This document shows positions 5,749 through 14,203 of a stretch of DNA of 36,741 bases, one piece after another. The stretch comes from a virus, in the IMG/VR virus record IMGVR_UViG_3300027969_000013, positions 1 through 36,741 of that record; one strand, written 5' to 3'. Made by a program: the position numbers and the translations under genes. The notes beneath the pieces were generated by a model. It was not told the DNA's origin. It was given only the letters and a program-made list of their open reading frames with translations, and did not search any database. Numbering within the stretch: the first letter of the stretch is position 1; every line of letters starts with the position of its first letter.

Positions 5749-5839
5749 ACACTATAAAGTAATCGGGACAGTCCCCTTCGGGACGACAAGTTATAGTGTA
5801 CTGTAGCATGGGGAACGAATAACCGACAGGTAGTTCCCC
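5749..5839 (+). promoter_or_regulatory. Highly structured 5' leader of the terminase transcript
   Basis: ACACTATAA (5749-5757) pairs perfectly with TTATAGTGT (5791-5799). Inside lies GTCCC (5771-5775)/GGGAC (5780-5784) with a CTTC loop. The same GTCCC segment can instead pair, as GGGA/TCCC (5765-5768 / 5772-5775), with the sequence before it, so two mutually exclusive hairpins are possible. A second stem, GGGGAAC (5810-5816)/GTTCCCC (5833-5839), follows. No open reading frame occupies it. It could be a regulatory leader, an RNase III processing site or a small RNA (inference). Confidence 0.55.
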
Positions 5840-5870
5840 TCTACGATAGCGAACAACGGTCTACGACAGC
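5840..5870. repeat. 20-bp-phased direct repeats upstream of small terminase
   Basis: TCTACGATAGC (5840-5850) and TCTACGACAGC (5860-5870) match at 10 of 11 positions, exactly 20 bp (two helical turns) apart. A shorter relative, GCTACGATA, lies near 5655. Small terminases commonly bind phased repeats next to or inside their own gene, so this is a candidate packaging (pac/cos) recognition site (inference). Confidence 0.45.
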
Positions 5871-5928
5871 ACTCTATAGTATTAGTAGGGCTTTGAATTT
5901 TTTTGTGTCTCCTATAAGGATAAAGACT

Positions 5929-6384
5929 TTGAGCAATGATGATTTGTCTTCTAAAGAGGTGTTGGTGGTTGAAAAACCAAAAAGACCAAAGATTAAAAGA
6001 CGAGAAGTAGTTAACGGTAAACCTAAGCGTGGTCGCCCAACGAAGGCGGCTATCGCCAAGAAAAAGAATCCCGGCATACTGGGCAGACCTCCCGGAGATG
6101 CAGCCCGGATAGCCGAGTTTAAAGCAAGGTTGTTAGCTACTGCTGGCGACACTGTGATTACCAAGATTATTGAAACTGCTCTTGCTGATGGTCATCCAGC
6201 ACAGGGTGCAATGTTAAAGTTCTGTGGAGAACGACTGTTACCGCTGTCTAGTTTTGAGGCAAAGTCTGGTGGCGGTACTCCGCAGATTAGTATTAATATC
6301 ACTGGCATTAATTCGCCAACGGTAGAAGCTGCAGAAGTAATTGAGAATGAATATACTGATGTAGTCATAAAGGATATAGAATAA
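5929..6384 (+). CDS. Terminase small subunit (candidate)
   Basis: The DNA-recognition subunit of the packaging motor, judged by position directly before the large subunit and by its features. It has a basic N-terminal half with AT-hook-like GRP cores (KRGRPTK, LGRPPG, about residues 32-57), a helical middle and a beta-type end (ISINITGI). The chosen start is the TTG at 5929, because TAAGGATAAAGAC just before it matches the ribosome site used at other genes (AAGGATAAA at 12802, 16265 and 17459). An upstream in-frame TTG at 5893 has no such site. The product is 151 aa. The TAATG overlap couples it to the large subunit. Confidence 0.75.
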   Translation: MSNDDLSSKEVLVVEKPKRPKIKRREVVNGKPKRGRPTKAAIAKKKNPGILGRPPGDAARIAEFKARLLATAGDTVITKIIETALADGHPAQGAMLKFCGERLLPLSSFEAKSGGGTPQISINITGINSPTVEAAEVIENEYTDVVIKDIE

Positions 6385-7643
6385 TGGCAGATTTGAACTT
6401 CAGTCTGCTAAAGTGGCAACAAGATGTATTTAAAGACACTACTCGCTTTAAGGTTATTGCTGCGGGTCGTCGCTGTGGTAAAAGTAGATTATCTGCAGTA
6501 ACCCTATTGATTGAAGGGTTAAATTGTCCTGAAGGTTCAAGTGTGATGTATGTTGCCCCAACACTAGGACAAGCTAGAACGATTATCTGGGATTTGTTGA
6601 TGGACCTAGGTAGACCGATTATTAAGTCTGCTCACATTAACAACTTAGAAATTACTTTAGTTAATGGTCGTAAGATTCTAGTTCGTGGTGCAGATAATCC
6701 TGACTCGCTTCGTGGTGTCAGTTTGACATATCTGGTGATGGACGAGTGTGCGTTTATTAAAGCAGAGATTTGGGAAAAGGTATTACGAGCATCTTTGTCT
6801 GATAAAAAAGGTAGAGCCATGTTTATTTCTACCCCTTCTGGTCGTAATCACTTTTATGACTGGTATCAGCTAGGACAAGCCGGTGACGATGAAGAGTGGA
6901 AGTCTTGGCACTTTACCACTGCAGATAACGAAACCATTGACCCTAAAGAGATTGAAGCTGCTAAGAGGACATTGAGTTCCTTTGCGTTTGGACAAGAATA
7001 TTTGTCTTCCTTTAACAACGCTGGTGCAGGTTTGTTTAAAGAAGAATGGATTAAGTTCGGAGATGAACCTAAGTCTGGTAGTTGGTACATTGCAATTGAC
7101 TTAGCTGGATTTGAAGAAGTGGCTAAGAACGCTAGTGCCTCTAAGAAAAGATTAGACCAATCCGCTATTGCGTGTGTTAAAGTAACTGATGATGGGAAAT
7201 GGTTTGTTGACAAGATTGAAGCAGGTCGTTGGGATATTGAAGAGACATCGACTCGAATACTTAAGAATATCGCCCAGTACCAGCCGTTGGCAGTAGGGAT
7301 TGAGCGAGGAGCATTAAAGAACGCTGTATTGCCTTATTTGAGTAACTTGATGCGTCAGCACAATTGCTACGCTCATATCGCTGATTTAACGCATGGAAAT
7401 AAGAAAAAAGTAGATAGAGTGATTTGGGCTTTGCAAGGTAGGTTTGAGCATGGTCAAGTTAGTCTAAACGCTGAAGGTGATTTTGATGAGTTTGTAGACC
7501 AGTTGTTGATGTTCCCTACAAATCAAGTTCACGACGATTTACCCGATGCTTTGTCTTACATCGACCAATTAGCGGTAACAACCTATAGCTTTGACGATGC
7601 TGATGAAGAATATGAATGTATGGATATTATAAGCGGATACTAA
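6384..7643 (+). CDS. Terminase large subunit
   Basis: ATP-driven packaging motor and nuclease. ATPase: Walker A GRRCGKS (residues 28-34), Walker B TYLVMDE with D120/E121, coupling motif ISTPSGR (148-154). RNase H-like nuclease: acidic residues at D239 (YIAIDLAG), E307 (VGIERG) and D388 (HDDLPDALSY). At 419 aa it is short but complete for podovirus-type terminases. The TAATG overlap with the small subunit indicates coupled translation. Confidence 0.95.
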   Translation: MADLNFSLLKWQQDVFKDTTRFKVIAAGRRCGKSRLSAVTLLIEGLNCPEGSSVMYVAPTLGQARTIIWDLLMDLGRPIIKSAHINNLEITLVNGRKILVRGADNPDSLRGVSLTYLVMDECAFIKAEIWEKVLRASLSDKKGRAMFISTPSGRNHFYDWYQLGQAGDDEEWKSWHFTTADNETIDPKEIEAAKRTLSSFAFGQEYLSSFNNAGAGLFKEEWIKFGDEPKSGSWYIAIDLAGFEEVAKNASASKKRLDQSAIACVKVTDDGKWFVDKIEAGRWDIEETSTRILKNIAQYQPLAVGIERGALKNAVLPYLSNLMRQHNCYAHIADLTHGNKKKVDRVIWALQGRFEHGQVSLNAEGDFDEFVDQLLMFPTNQVHDDLPDALSYIDQLAVTTYSFDDADEEYECMDIISGY

Positions 7644-7654
7644 CAGGGACTAAA

Positions 7655-9709
7655 ATGGCTCAAATGAAAGACAACAACGAATCAACTCAGTGGGATGAAC
7701 CTACTGAATCAGATAAAGAGATTATCTCATTCGTTATTGAACACACTGACTTATGGAGAGACTATCGTGACCAAAACTTCCTAGATGATTGGGAAGAATA
7801 TGAAAGAATCTTTAGAGGTGAGTGGGAAGCTCAAGACCGTACTCGTGAGTCAGAGCGTAGTCGTATTATTTCTCCTGCAACGCAACAAGCTATTGAGACT
7901 CGTCACGCAGAGATTATGGAAGCTATCTTCGGTGATGGCGAATACTTTGACATCGAAGATGACGCTAGTGACGACCAACCTATGGATGTCGCTGCACTGA
8001 AGATTCAGCTACAAGAAGATTTAGAAAAACAAAAAGTTCGTAAACAGATTGACCAAATCGAATTGATGGCAGAGATTTACGGTACTGGTATCGGTGAGAT
8101 TGTAGTTAAAAAAGATAAAGAGTATATTCCTTCTACTCAGCAAATACCCGGCTCTATGCAAGCCTCTTACGGTGTCACTGAGCGTGAGTACACCTGCGTT
8201 AAATTAAACCCAGTAAATCCTAAGAACTTCCTCATTGACCCTAACTCTTCTACTGTTGAAGATGCACTAGGTTGTGCTGTTGAGAAGTTTGTGTCTATTC
8301 ACAAGATTGTGGAAGGCATGGAAAAGGGTATCTATCGTAAGGTCAACATCAGCTATGCTTCTGATGACACTGCCTTAGAGCCAACTCAAGAACTTAAACA
8401 GTTCCAAGATGGTAAAGTTCGTCTATTAACTTATTATGGTTTAGTTCCTCGTGAATACATTGAACAGTTGGAAAATGACGGTGAAGAAGTTGTTGACTTG
8501 TTCCCAGATGACTCTGTTGCTGATGATTATGCTGACCTTGTAGAAGCGATTATCGTCATTGCTAACGACTCTATGCTTCTCAAAGCAGAGAAGTCTCCTT
8601 ACATGATGAAAGACCGTCCTATCGTTGCATACCAAGACGATACAGTCCCTAATCGTTTCTGGGGTCGTGGCACTGCTGAAAAAGCATACAATATGCAAAA
8701 GGCTATAGATGCCCAGCTACGCAGTCATTTAGACAGTCTAGCCCTCACCACCTCACCAATGATTGCTATGGACGCTACAAGGCTTCCTAGGGGTGCTAAA
8801 TTTGAAGTTAAACCCGGTAAAGCAATCCTTACTAACGGTGCTCCTTCAGAGATTCTGTTTCCATTCAAGTTCGGTCAGACAGACCAGACTAATATTGCTA
8901 CCTCACAGAACTTTGAGCGTATGCTTTTACAAGCTACTGGTACTGTAGATTCGTCAGGCATGCCTTCACAAGCCCCTCGTGACGCTGGTACAGGTGGTAT
9001 GTCTATGGCAATGGCTGGTATTATTAAGAAATACAAGCGTACATTGACTAATTTCCAAGAAGATTTCTTGATTCCATTCATTAAGAAGGCTGCTTATCGT
9101 TATATGCAGTTTGACCCTGAGCGTTATCCTTCTAAAGACTACAAGTTTATGCCAACTGCTACCCTCGGTATCATGGCTCGTGAGCATGAACAGCAACAAT
9201 TCATTGCTTTACTACAAACTTTAGGACCAAATACACCAGTATTGCCAATTATTCTCAAAGGAATCATCGGAAACTCCAGTTTGTCTAATAAAGCAGAGCT
9301 TGCACAAGCATTAGACCAGATGAGTCAACCTAATCCACAGGTTCAACAGCTACAACAAGCAGAACAACAGCTTAAATTACAGGCTGCACAGGCTCAAATC
9401 AAGCAATTGGACGCTTCTGCTGCTAAAGACATGGCTGATGCTCAGAAAACGATGGTTGAGGCTCAGTTAGCTCCTAAAGAGACTGAAGCTAAGGTATTAA
9501 GTTCTATTTCTCGCAACTTACCACAACAAGGTAACGAAGCAAATGTAGAATTTGATAGAAGAGTGAAGATTGCTGAGTTGATGTTAAAAGAAGCAGACCT
9601 AAAGAACAATACTAAGATTGTTGAAATGCAAATGTTAGATAAATCTGCTACAATAGGAAAGACTGAAGAAGATTTCTTAAACAATCTGACTGCAAAGCTC
9701 TCTAAATAA
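7655..9709 (+). CDS. Portal protein (head-tail connector)
   Basis: The dodecameric ring through which DNA enters and leaves the head. It is 684 aa from the ATG at 7655 (AGGGA 6 nt upstream); a longer reading from 7616 would overlap the terminase and has no ribosome site. Features: an acidic N-terminal region, the wing/stem core with the segment around ATGTVDSSGMPSQAP and GGMSMAMAGIIKKY (about 430-460), and a Q/A-rich coiled coil (about 565-640) followed by a charged helical end, as in portals with a long C-terminal barrel. Position after the terminase supports the call. Confidence 0.88.
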   Translation: MAQMKDNNESTQWDEPTESDKEIISFVIEHTDLWRDYRDQNFLDDWEEYERIFRGEWEAQDRTRESERSRIISPATQQAIETRHAEIMEAIFGDGEYFDIEDDASDDQPMDVAALKIQLQEDLEKQKVRKQIDQIELMAEIYGTGIGEIVVKKDKEYIPSTQQIPGSMQASYGVTEREYTCVKLNPVNPKNFLIDPNSSTVEDALGCAVEKFVSIHKIVEGMEKGIYRKVNISYASDDTALEPTQELKQFQDGKVRLLTYYGLVPREYIEQLENDGEEVVDLFPDDSVADDYADLVEAIIVIANDSMLLKAEKSPYMMKDRPIVAYQDDTVPNRFWGRGTAEKAYNMQKAIDAQLRSHLDSLALTTSPMIAMDATRLPRGAKFEVKPGKAILTNGAPSEILFPFKFGQTDQTNIATSQNFERMLLQATGTVDSSGMPSQAPRDAGTGGMSMAMAGIIKKYKRTLTNFQEDFLIPFIKKAAYRYMQFDPERYPSKDYKFMPTATLGIMAREHEQQQFIALLQTLGPNTPVLPIILKGIIGNSSLSNKAELAQALDQMSQPNPQVQQLQQAEQQLKLQAAQAQIKQLDASAAKDMADAQKTMVEAQLAPKETEAKVLSSISRNLPQQGNEANVEFDRRVKIAELMLKEADLKNNTKIVEMQMLDKSATIGKTEEDFLNNLTAKLSK

Positions 9710-12435
9710 TGGCTAATATTAAAGATTTTATCAAGAAAATAGGAAACGAAACTGTTTCCTTAGAAGAACAGCAACGAGCGTTAGCAGCGGTTGAACAAAC
9801 CATTGTTGAGGCTAAAGCTAAACGAGAAGAGTCTATTGGTAAGAATGTAGACTTAGTTATCTCTGCTTTAAAGAAGATTGAATCTGACTTAGAAGCTAAA
9901 CTGGTTGAACTTAACAATACTCCTGCTAAACAGGGTGTTGCTGGTCCTAAAGGTGAAAAAGGTCGTGATGGTCGTGACGGAGTTGATGGCTACAAAGGTC
10001 AAGACGGTAAAGACGGAGTAGATGGCAAAGACGGTAAAGATGGTGAAGATGGTATTTCTGTCACTGATGCTAAGGTAGACTTTGATGGCTCTTTAGTTAT
10101 TACTTTATCTGATGGTCGTGAGATTGATGCAGGTACAATCGTTTCACTAGATGTTGCTAAGAATATTCACTCTGTACAAACTGCTGGAACTGGTTCTACA
10201 TCACAAGCAGTCTTAGACGCTATTGCTGCAATTCAAGCAACTATCGCTACCTATGGAACAATGGCAACTCAAAATGCCAACAATGTCGCCATCACAGGCG
10301 GTGCAATTAGCGGTGTAACTTTACCTGCGTCCAATATTACAGGGCAAGTAGCCGTAGCTAATGGCGGTACTGGTGCATCAACAGCAAGCGGAGCAAGAAC
10401 TAATCTAGGTCTTGGAACTATTGCAACACAAGCGGCAAGTGCCGTAGCCATCACAGGTGGCACAATAGACAACACAGTTATTGGTGGCACTACCCCAGCC
10501 GCAGGTACATTTACTACTATTACAGGACAGACAGCTAGGTTAAATGGAACTGGGCAGAATTTATATCTACAATCTAATACATTTACAAATGCTTCTTGGA
10601 CAAAAAATGGTTCTTTAGCAGTAACTAGCGGTCAATCTGACCCCTTTGGCGGTTCAAACGCTTATCTTTTAAGTTTTAACACTCAATTTCAAGGCTTACA
10701 ATCCAATACATCATTAGTTGTTGGTATTGTTTATACATCAAGTATTTGGTGTCAAGTTGCATCTGGAACTAGAGTTTTTAGTGTTGTAGATAATGGTGGA
10801 AATATTTATGGAACTTTTACTGCAACAACATCTTGGCAAAGATTTTCTGTAACTTTTACTGCATTAAACGCATTTTTGGCAATATGTATTCAGGACAGAA
10901 ATACTAGTGGATTTGTAAATACTTTTGTTTATGGCGCACAACTAGAATTAGGCTCAACAACCAACACCTACATCCCTACAACCACTACAGCAATCTACGG
11001 AACTCCTACCCTATCCTTTAGTGGAGTAGCAGGACTGGGACTAGAATCTAATGGTTCTCTTTATGTTTCTCCAGCAGGAACAGGAGCATTACAAGCACAA
11101 GCTACTACATCTTCTACAGTAGGTGGTAATGCTAGGGGTGCTAATGCTGTTGATTGGCAAATGGCTAGAGGAAGTGCTGGTCAGGTTGCTAGTGGTTTTC
11201 AATCAATAGTGGTTGGTGGCACTAACAATACAGCATCAGGTACTTATTCAGGGGTTGTAGTTGGTTTTCAAAATACTGCAAGCGCTCAAAATTCTTTTGT
11301 TTCGGGTGGTTCTGTAAACACAGCATCAGGATATGGTGCTTTTATAGGAAGCGGTGTTTCAAACACATCAGCAGGGTATTACAACTTTATTGGCGGTGGA
11401 TATACCAACTCAGGAACAGCCAATGCCGCAGTAACTACCCAAAGCGGTACAATGAACGCTACTACTGCGGTTACATTGTCAGGCAGTAACGCTAACATTA
11501 AAGTGGGTCAATTTATTACTGGCACAAGTATTGCAAATAACACTTATGTAGCCGCCATATCAGGAACAAGTCTTACCCTTTCCCAAGCCGCATCAGGTTC
11601 ATCTACAAGCACTCTATCTTTCTTTACTCCTCATGGAGTAGTAGTAGGCGGTGGTAATAACCAAGCTACAGGTAGTTATTCATTTATTGGTGGTGGTGGT
11701 AACGCTGGAACTGCGGCTAATAGGAATACAGCATCAGGAGATTGGAGTTTTGTCGGTAGTGGGTCAAAAAACACAGCTTCAGGTATAAGTTCTGTTGTTT
11801 GCGGTGGTGGAACTTATGATGGTGTAAATGGAAATGGTAACACAGCTAGTGGTGCGGCATCCTTTGTTGGCGGTGGTTTTTCAAATACTGCATCAAACTT
11901 TGGTTCAATAGTAATTGGTGGAAACGGAAACACCTCAAGTGGTAATTATTCTTGTGTTACAGGAGTAAATGGAACATCTAGGTCAATTAACAATAGTTTT
12001 GTAATTGCTTCAAATGCCATATCTACTACAGGGGATTGTCAAACAGCTATTTTAGTAGTAAGAACTCAAACTACCAACGCTACAGCTACAGCACTTACTT
12101 CAGATGGTAGTGCGGCAACTACTAACAACCAAGTAATACTGCCTAACAACTCTGCTTACTATTTTAGAGGTGAAGTTATATCAGGAGTAACTGGCGGTGG
12201 TAACACTAAAGGCTGGACTATTGAAGGTGTTATCAAACGAGGTGCTAATGCTGGTTCTACTGCCCTTGTAGGCTCTACAGTCACATCCATGTACGCTGAT
12301 GTGGGTGCGGCAACATGGACAATAGCATTAGCGGCAGATACTACTAATGGTGGTTTAGCAGTAACTTTCACAGGGCAAGCGGCAACAACTATCAGAACTG
12401 TATGTTCTATAAAAACAACTGAAATGGCTTACTAA
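9709..12435 (+). CDS. Large fibre protein with collagen-like and YadA-head-like repeats (908 aa)
   Basis: A trimeric fibre, probably for host or surface binding. Order: an N-terminal coiled coil (about 1-70); 13 collagen-type G-X-Y triplets (76-114, many GKD/GVD); a beta-type linker with the fibre signature VANGGTGASTASGARTNLGL (about 216-235); a jelly-roll, carbohydrate-binding-like module (about 282-424, ending YGAQLELGSTTNTYIPTTTT); many repeats of the form GG-xx-NTASG-xx-S-xx-GGG (about 488-750), as in the left-handed roll of YadA-type adhesins; and a C-terminal beta domain (about 770-908). It lies between portal and scaffold instead of in the tail cluster, so a head-neck fibre is possible. 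It is coupled by TAATG to the portal. Confidence 0.8.
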   Translation: MANIKDFIKKIGNETVSLEEQQRALAAVEQTIVEAKAKREESIGKNVDLVISALKKIESDLEAKLVELNNTPAKQGVAGPKGEKGRDGRDGVDGYKGQDGKDGVDGKDGKDGEDGISVTDAKVDFDGSLVITLSDGREIDAGTIVSLDVAKNIHSVQTAGTGSTSQAVLDAIAAIQATIATYGTMATQNANNVAITGGAISGVTLPASNITGQVAVANGGTGASTASGARTNLGLGTIATQAASAVAITGGTIDNTVIGGTTPAAGTFTTITGQTARLNGTGQNLYLQSNTFTNASWTKNGSLAVTSGQSDPFGGSNAYLLSFNTQFQGLQSNTSLVVGIVYTSSIWCQVASGTRVFSVVDNGGNIYGTFTATTSWQRFSVTFTALNAFLAICIQDRNTSGFVNTFVYGAQLELGSTTNTYIPTTTTAIYGTPTLSFSGVAGLGLESNGSLYVSPAGTGALQAQATTSSTVGGNARGANAVDWQMARGSAGQVASGFQSIVVGGTNNTASGTYSGVVVGFQNTASAQNSFVSGGSVNTASGYGAFIGSGVSNTSAGYYNFIGGGYTNSGTANAAVTTQSGTMNATTAVTLSGSNANIKVGQFITGTSIANNTYVAAISGTSLTLSQAASGSSTSTLSFFTPHGVVVGGGNNQATGSYSFIGGGGNAGTAANRNTASGDWSFVGSGSKNTASGISSVVCGGGTYDGVNGNGNTASGAASFVGGGFSNTASNFGSIVIGGNGNTSSGNYSCVTGVNGTSRSINNSFVIASNAISTTGDCQTAILVVRTQTTNATATALTSDGSAATTNNQVILPNNSAYYFRGEVISGVTGGGNTKGWTIEGVIKRGANAGSTALVGSTVTSMYADVGAATWTIALAADTTNGGLAVTFTGQAATTIRTVCSIKTTEMAY

Positions 12436-12444
12436 GGAGCAATC

Positions 12445-12714
12445 ATGGCACTACAACTTAACCTAGAATCAACTCAATTTGGTGTACCAGCACCACAGGC
12501 ATACGCACGAATTACTAACTTTTTTGGTACAAAAGACCAAATCCAAGTACAAGTAGCTATTTACTATAACGAAGATGCAAGACATGGCAACATGGCTACA
12601 GTTAAAGAAAATGCTCATTACATTGCTATTGAGGACTTAAAGGGTGATTTAATCCCTGCAATCTACGAAGTATTAAAGACCTTTAGCGATTATGAAGGTG
12701 CTATAGACGCATAA
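12445..12714 (+). CDS. Hypothetical structural-region protein (89 aa)
   Basis: A small, probably beta-rich protein starting MALQLNLESTQFGVPAPQAY, with a helical acidic end (LKGDLIPAIYEVLKTFSDYE). The start is preceded by AAGGAG. I do not recognise the family; position right after the fibre suggests an accessory fibre or attachment protein (inference). A promoter follows it. Confidence 0.7.
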   Translation: MALQLNLESTQFGVPAPQAYARITNFFGTKDQIQVQVAIYYNEDARHGNMATVKENAHYIAIEDLKGDLIPAIYEVLKTFSDYEGAIDA

Positions 12715-12730
12715 TTAGTTAAAAAATAGC

Positions 12731-12759
12731 TTGACTTTTTTATAAAGTTGTGGTAAAAT
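12731..12759 (+). promoter_or_regulatory. Sigma-70 promoter before the scaffold/capsid genes
   Basis: TTGACT (12731-12736), a 17-nt spacer, TAAAAT (12754-12759). It sits in the only sizeable gap between 7.6 and 15.1 kb and would boost scaffold and major capsid expression. Confidence 0.7.
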
Positions 12760-12811
12760 ACGGCTATAAATGTAAGTAAGCGCTAACTAACATTCTCCAA
12801 AAGGATAAAGA

Positions 12812-13054
12812 ATGGATGAAAAATTACAAGCCTATTACGAGGCAAGATTCTCGATGATGGCTACAGAAGGTTGGAAAGACCTTATTGAAGACGCTCAAAA
12901 GATATTTGACGCTTTGAATAATGTTTTACCAATTCAGAATGAATCAGAATTAAACCTTAAAAAGGGACAACTTGACATCCTTCAGTGGTTGTTAAGCCTA
13001 AAAGGTAGTTCTGAGCAGTCCTATGAGCAGCTCATGTCGGGAGACTCAGCATAA
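12812..13054 (+). CDS. Hypothetical helical protein (80 aa)
   Basis: A small helical protein (MDEKLQAYYEARFSMMATEG then WKDLIEDAQKI). Similar proteins that open MDEKL and contain GWKDLIED occur just before scaffold/capsid genes in other small podoviruses (from memory; function unknown). Start with AAAGGATAAAGA upstream. It overlaps the next gene as TAATG. Confidence 0.75.
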   Translation: MDEKLQAYYEARFSMMATEGWKDLIEDAQKIFDALNNVLPIQNESELNLKKGQLDILQWLLSLKGSSEQSYEQLMSGDSA

Positions 13055-13290
13055 TGGCTCTAAGGGTATTTGATTTCCTCTGTGAGGATAACCATTTACA
13101 CGAACACTTTGTTAGTTATGAGGTGACAGAAGTATCGTGTAAAACTTGTAGTAAAACTGCTTTAAGACAGATTTCAACTCCTACTATCTATTTAGAACCA
13201 TTCTCAGGGAATTTCTCTGGAGCGGCTGATAAATGGGCTAGAAACAGAGCACAGAAACTGAAACAAGAGCAGAAGCAGAACCAAGCCTAA
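13054..13290 (+). CDS. FmdB-like zinc-ribbon protein (78 aa)
   Basis: The N-terminal module RVFDFLCEDNH...CKTCSKTALRQIS has a C10-x3-H14 ... C29-x2-C32 zinc-binding layout like the FmdB/CxxC regulatory-protein family, followed by a short linker and a basic, glutamine-rich tail (AQKLKQEQKQNQA). The function in phages is unknown; it recurs between portal and scaffold genes. Coupled by TAATG to the preceding gene. Confidence 0.75.
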   Translation: MALRVFDFLCEDNHLHEHFVSYEVTEVSCKTCSKTALRQISTPTIYLEPFSGNFSGAADKWARNRAQKLKQEQKQNQA

Positions 13291-13358
13291 GACACCTCGA
13301 AAGAGCCTTAGATTATAAATCCTAAAATCACTTGATACGGTGACAGGAGACTTTAAAA

Positions 13359-14171
13359 ATGGCAGCACAATTGATTGATGATAACGAACTGTTAGATAAC
13401 CAAAACCAAACAGCCGATAATATTACTGATGAGACTTCTAGTGTACCAGAAGCAACCCCAGAAGTAAACGCACCAGTAGAAGAGTTACCAGAGAAGTATA
13501 AAGGTAAGTCTGCTATAGAGATTGCTAGGATGCACCAAGAAGCTGAAAAGCTCATTGGCAGACAAGCAAACGAGGTGCATGAAGTTCGTAGTTTGGCAGA
13601 CCAGTTATTAAAACAGCAACTCGATTCCAACAAACCAATCGCAGCCTCAATTGAAGAATCGCTTGAAGAAGACTTTTTTGTAGACCCAACTAGGGCAGTC
13701 GCAAGAGCAGTTGAGAAGCACCCTGCTGTAATTGAAGCTAAACAAACAGCAATGGAATTAAGGAAGAATAAGACGGCAGCACAACTGTCGGCTAAACATC
13801 CTGATTTTGGAACAATTGTACAAGATGCAGGTTTCCAAGATTGGGTTAAGGCTTCCCCTATTCGATTGAATATGTTTGCTAAAGCAGACGCTGAATATGA
13901 TTTTGATAGTGCTAACGAATTGTTGTCTACTTACAAAGAGATTAAACAAATTCGTCAGACACAACAAGTTCAGAAAACAGACGCTGTAGAAGCTAAAGCT
14001 CAAGATGCAGCAATGAAAGCAGCAACTGTCGATGTAGGCGGAACTGGTGAATCTAGTAAAAAGGTTTATCGAAGGGCAGACCTTATTAAACTGAGAATGA
14101 CAGACCCTGACAGGTACATGGCACTTCAAGATGAAATCATGAGTGCTTATGCCCAAGGACGAGTCAAGTAA
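13359..14171 (+). CDS. Capsid scaffolding protein
   Basis: An internal assembly scaffold for the procapsid. It is placed directly before the major capsid gene. It has a very acidic disordered N-terminus (about 1-60), an amphipathic helical middle (about 60-110 and 195-215) and a short basic C-terminal helix (KVYRRADLIKLRMTDPDRY) of the kind that contacts the coat protein. 270 aa is typical. The ribosome site AGGAG lies 9 nt before the ATG. Confidence 0.82.
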   Translation: MAAQLIDDNELLDNQNQTADNITDETSSVPEATPEVNAPVEELPEKYKGKSAIEIARMHQEAEKLIGRQANEVHEVRSLADQLLKQQLDSNKPIAASIEESLEEDFFVDPTRAVARAVEKHPAVIEAKQTAMELRKNKTAAQLSAKHPDFGTIVQDAGFQDWVKASPIRLNMFAKADAEYDFDSANELLSTYKEIKQIRQTQQVQKTDAVEAKAQDAAMKAATVDVGGTGESSKKVYRRADLIKLRMTDPDRYMALQDEIMSAYAQGRVK

Positions 14172-14203
14172 TTTTAAAATTTATAATTTAAAGGAAATAT
14201 ATT

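Noticed and set aside
9702-12371. Several long minus-strand frames opposite the fibre gene
   Set aside because: Val/Ala/Pro-rich translations typical of antisense readings of Thr/Gly/Asn-rich repeats.
14182-14187. Promoter before the major capsid gene
   Set aside because: There is a TATAAT, but no acceptable -35 at the right spacing; the region is simply AT-rich before a strong ribosome site.
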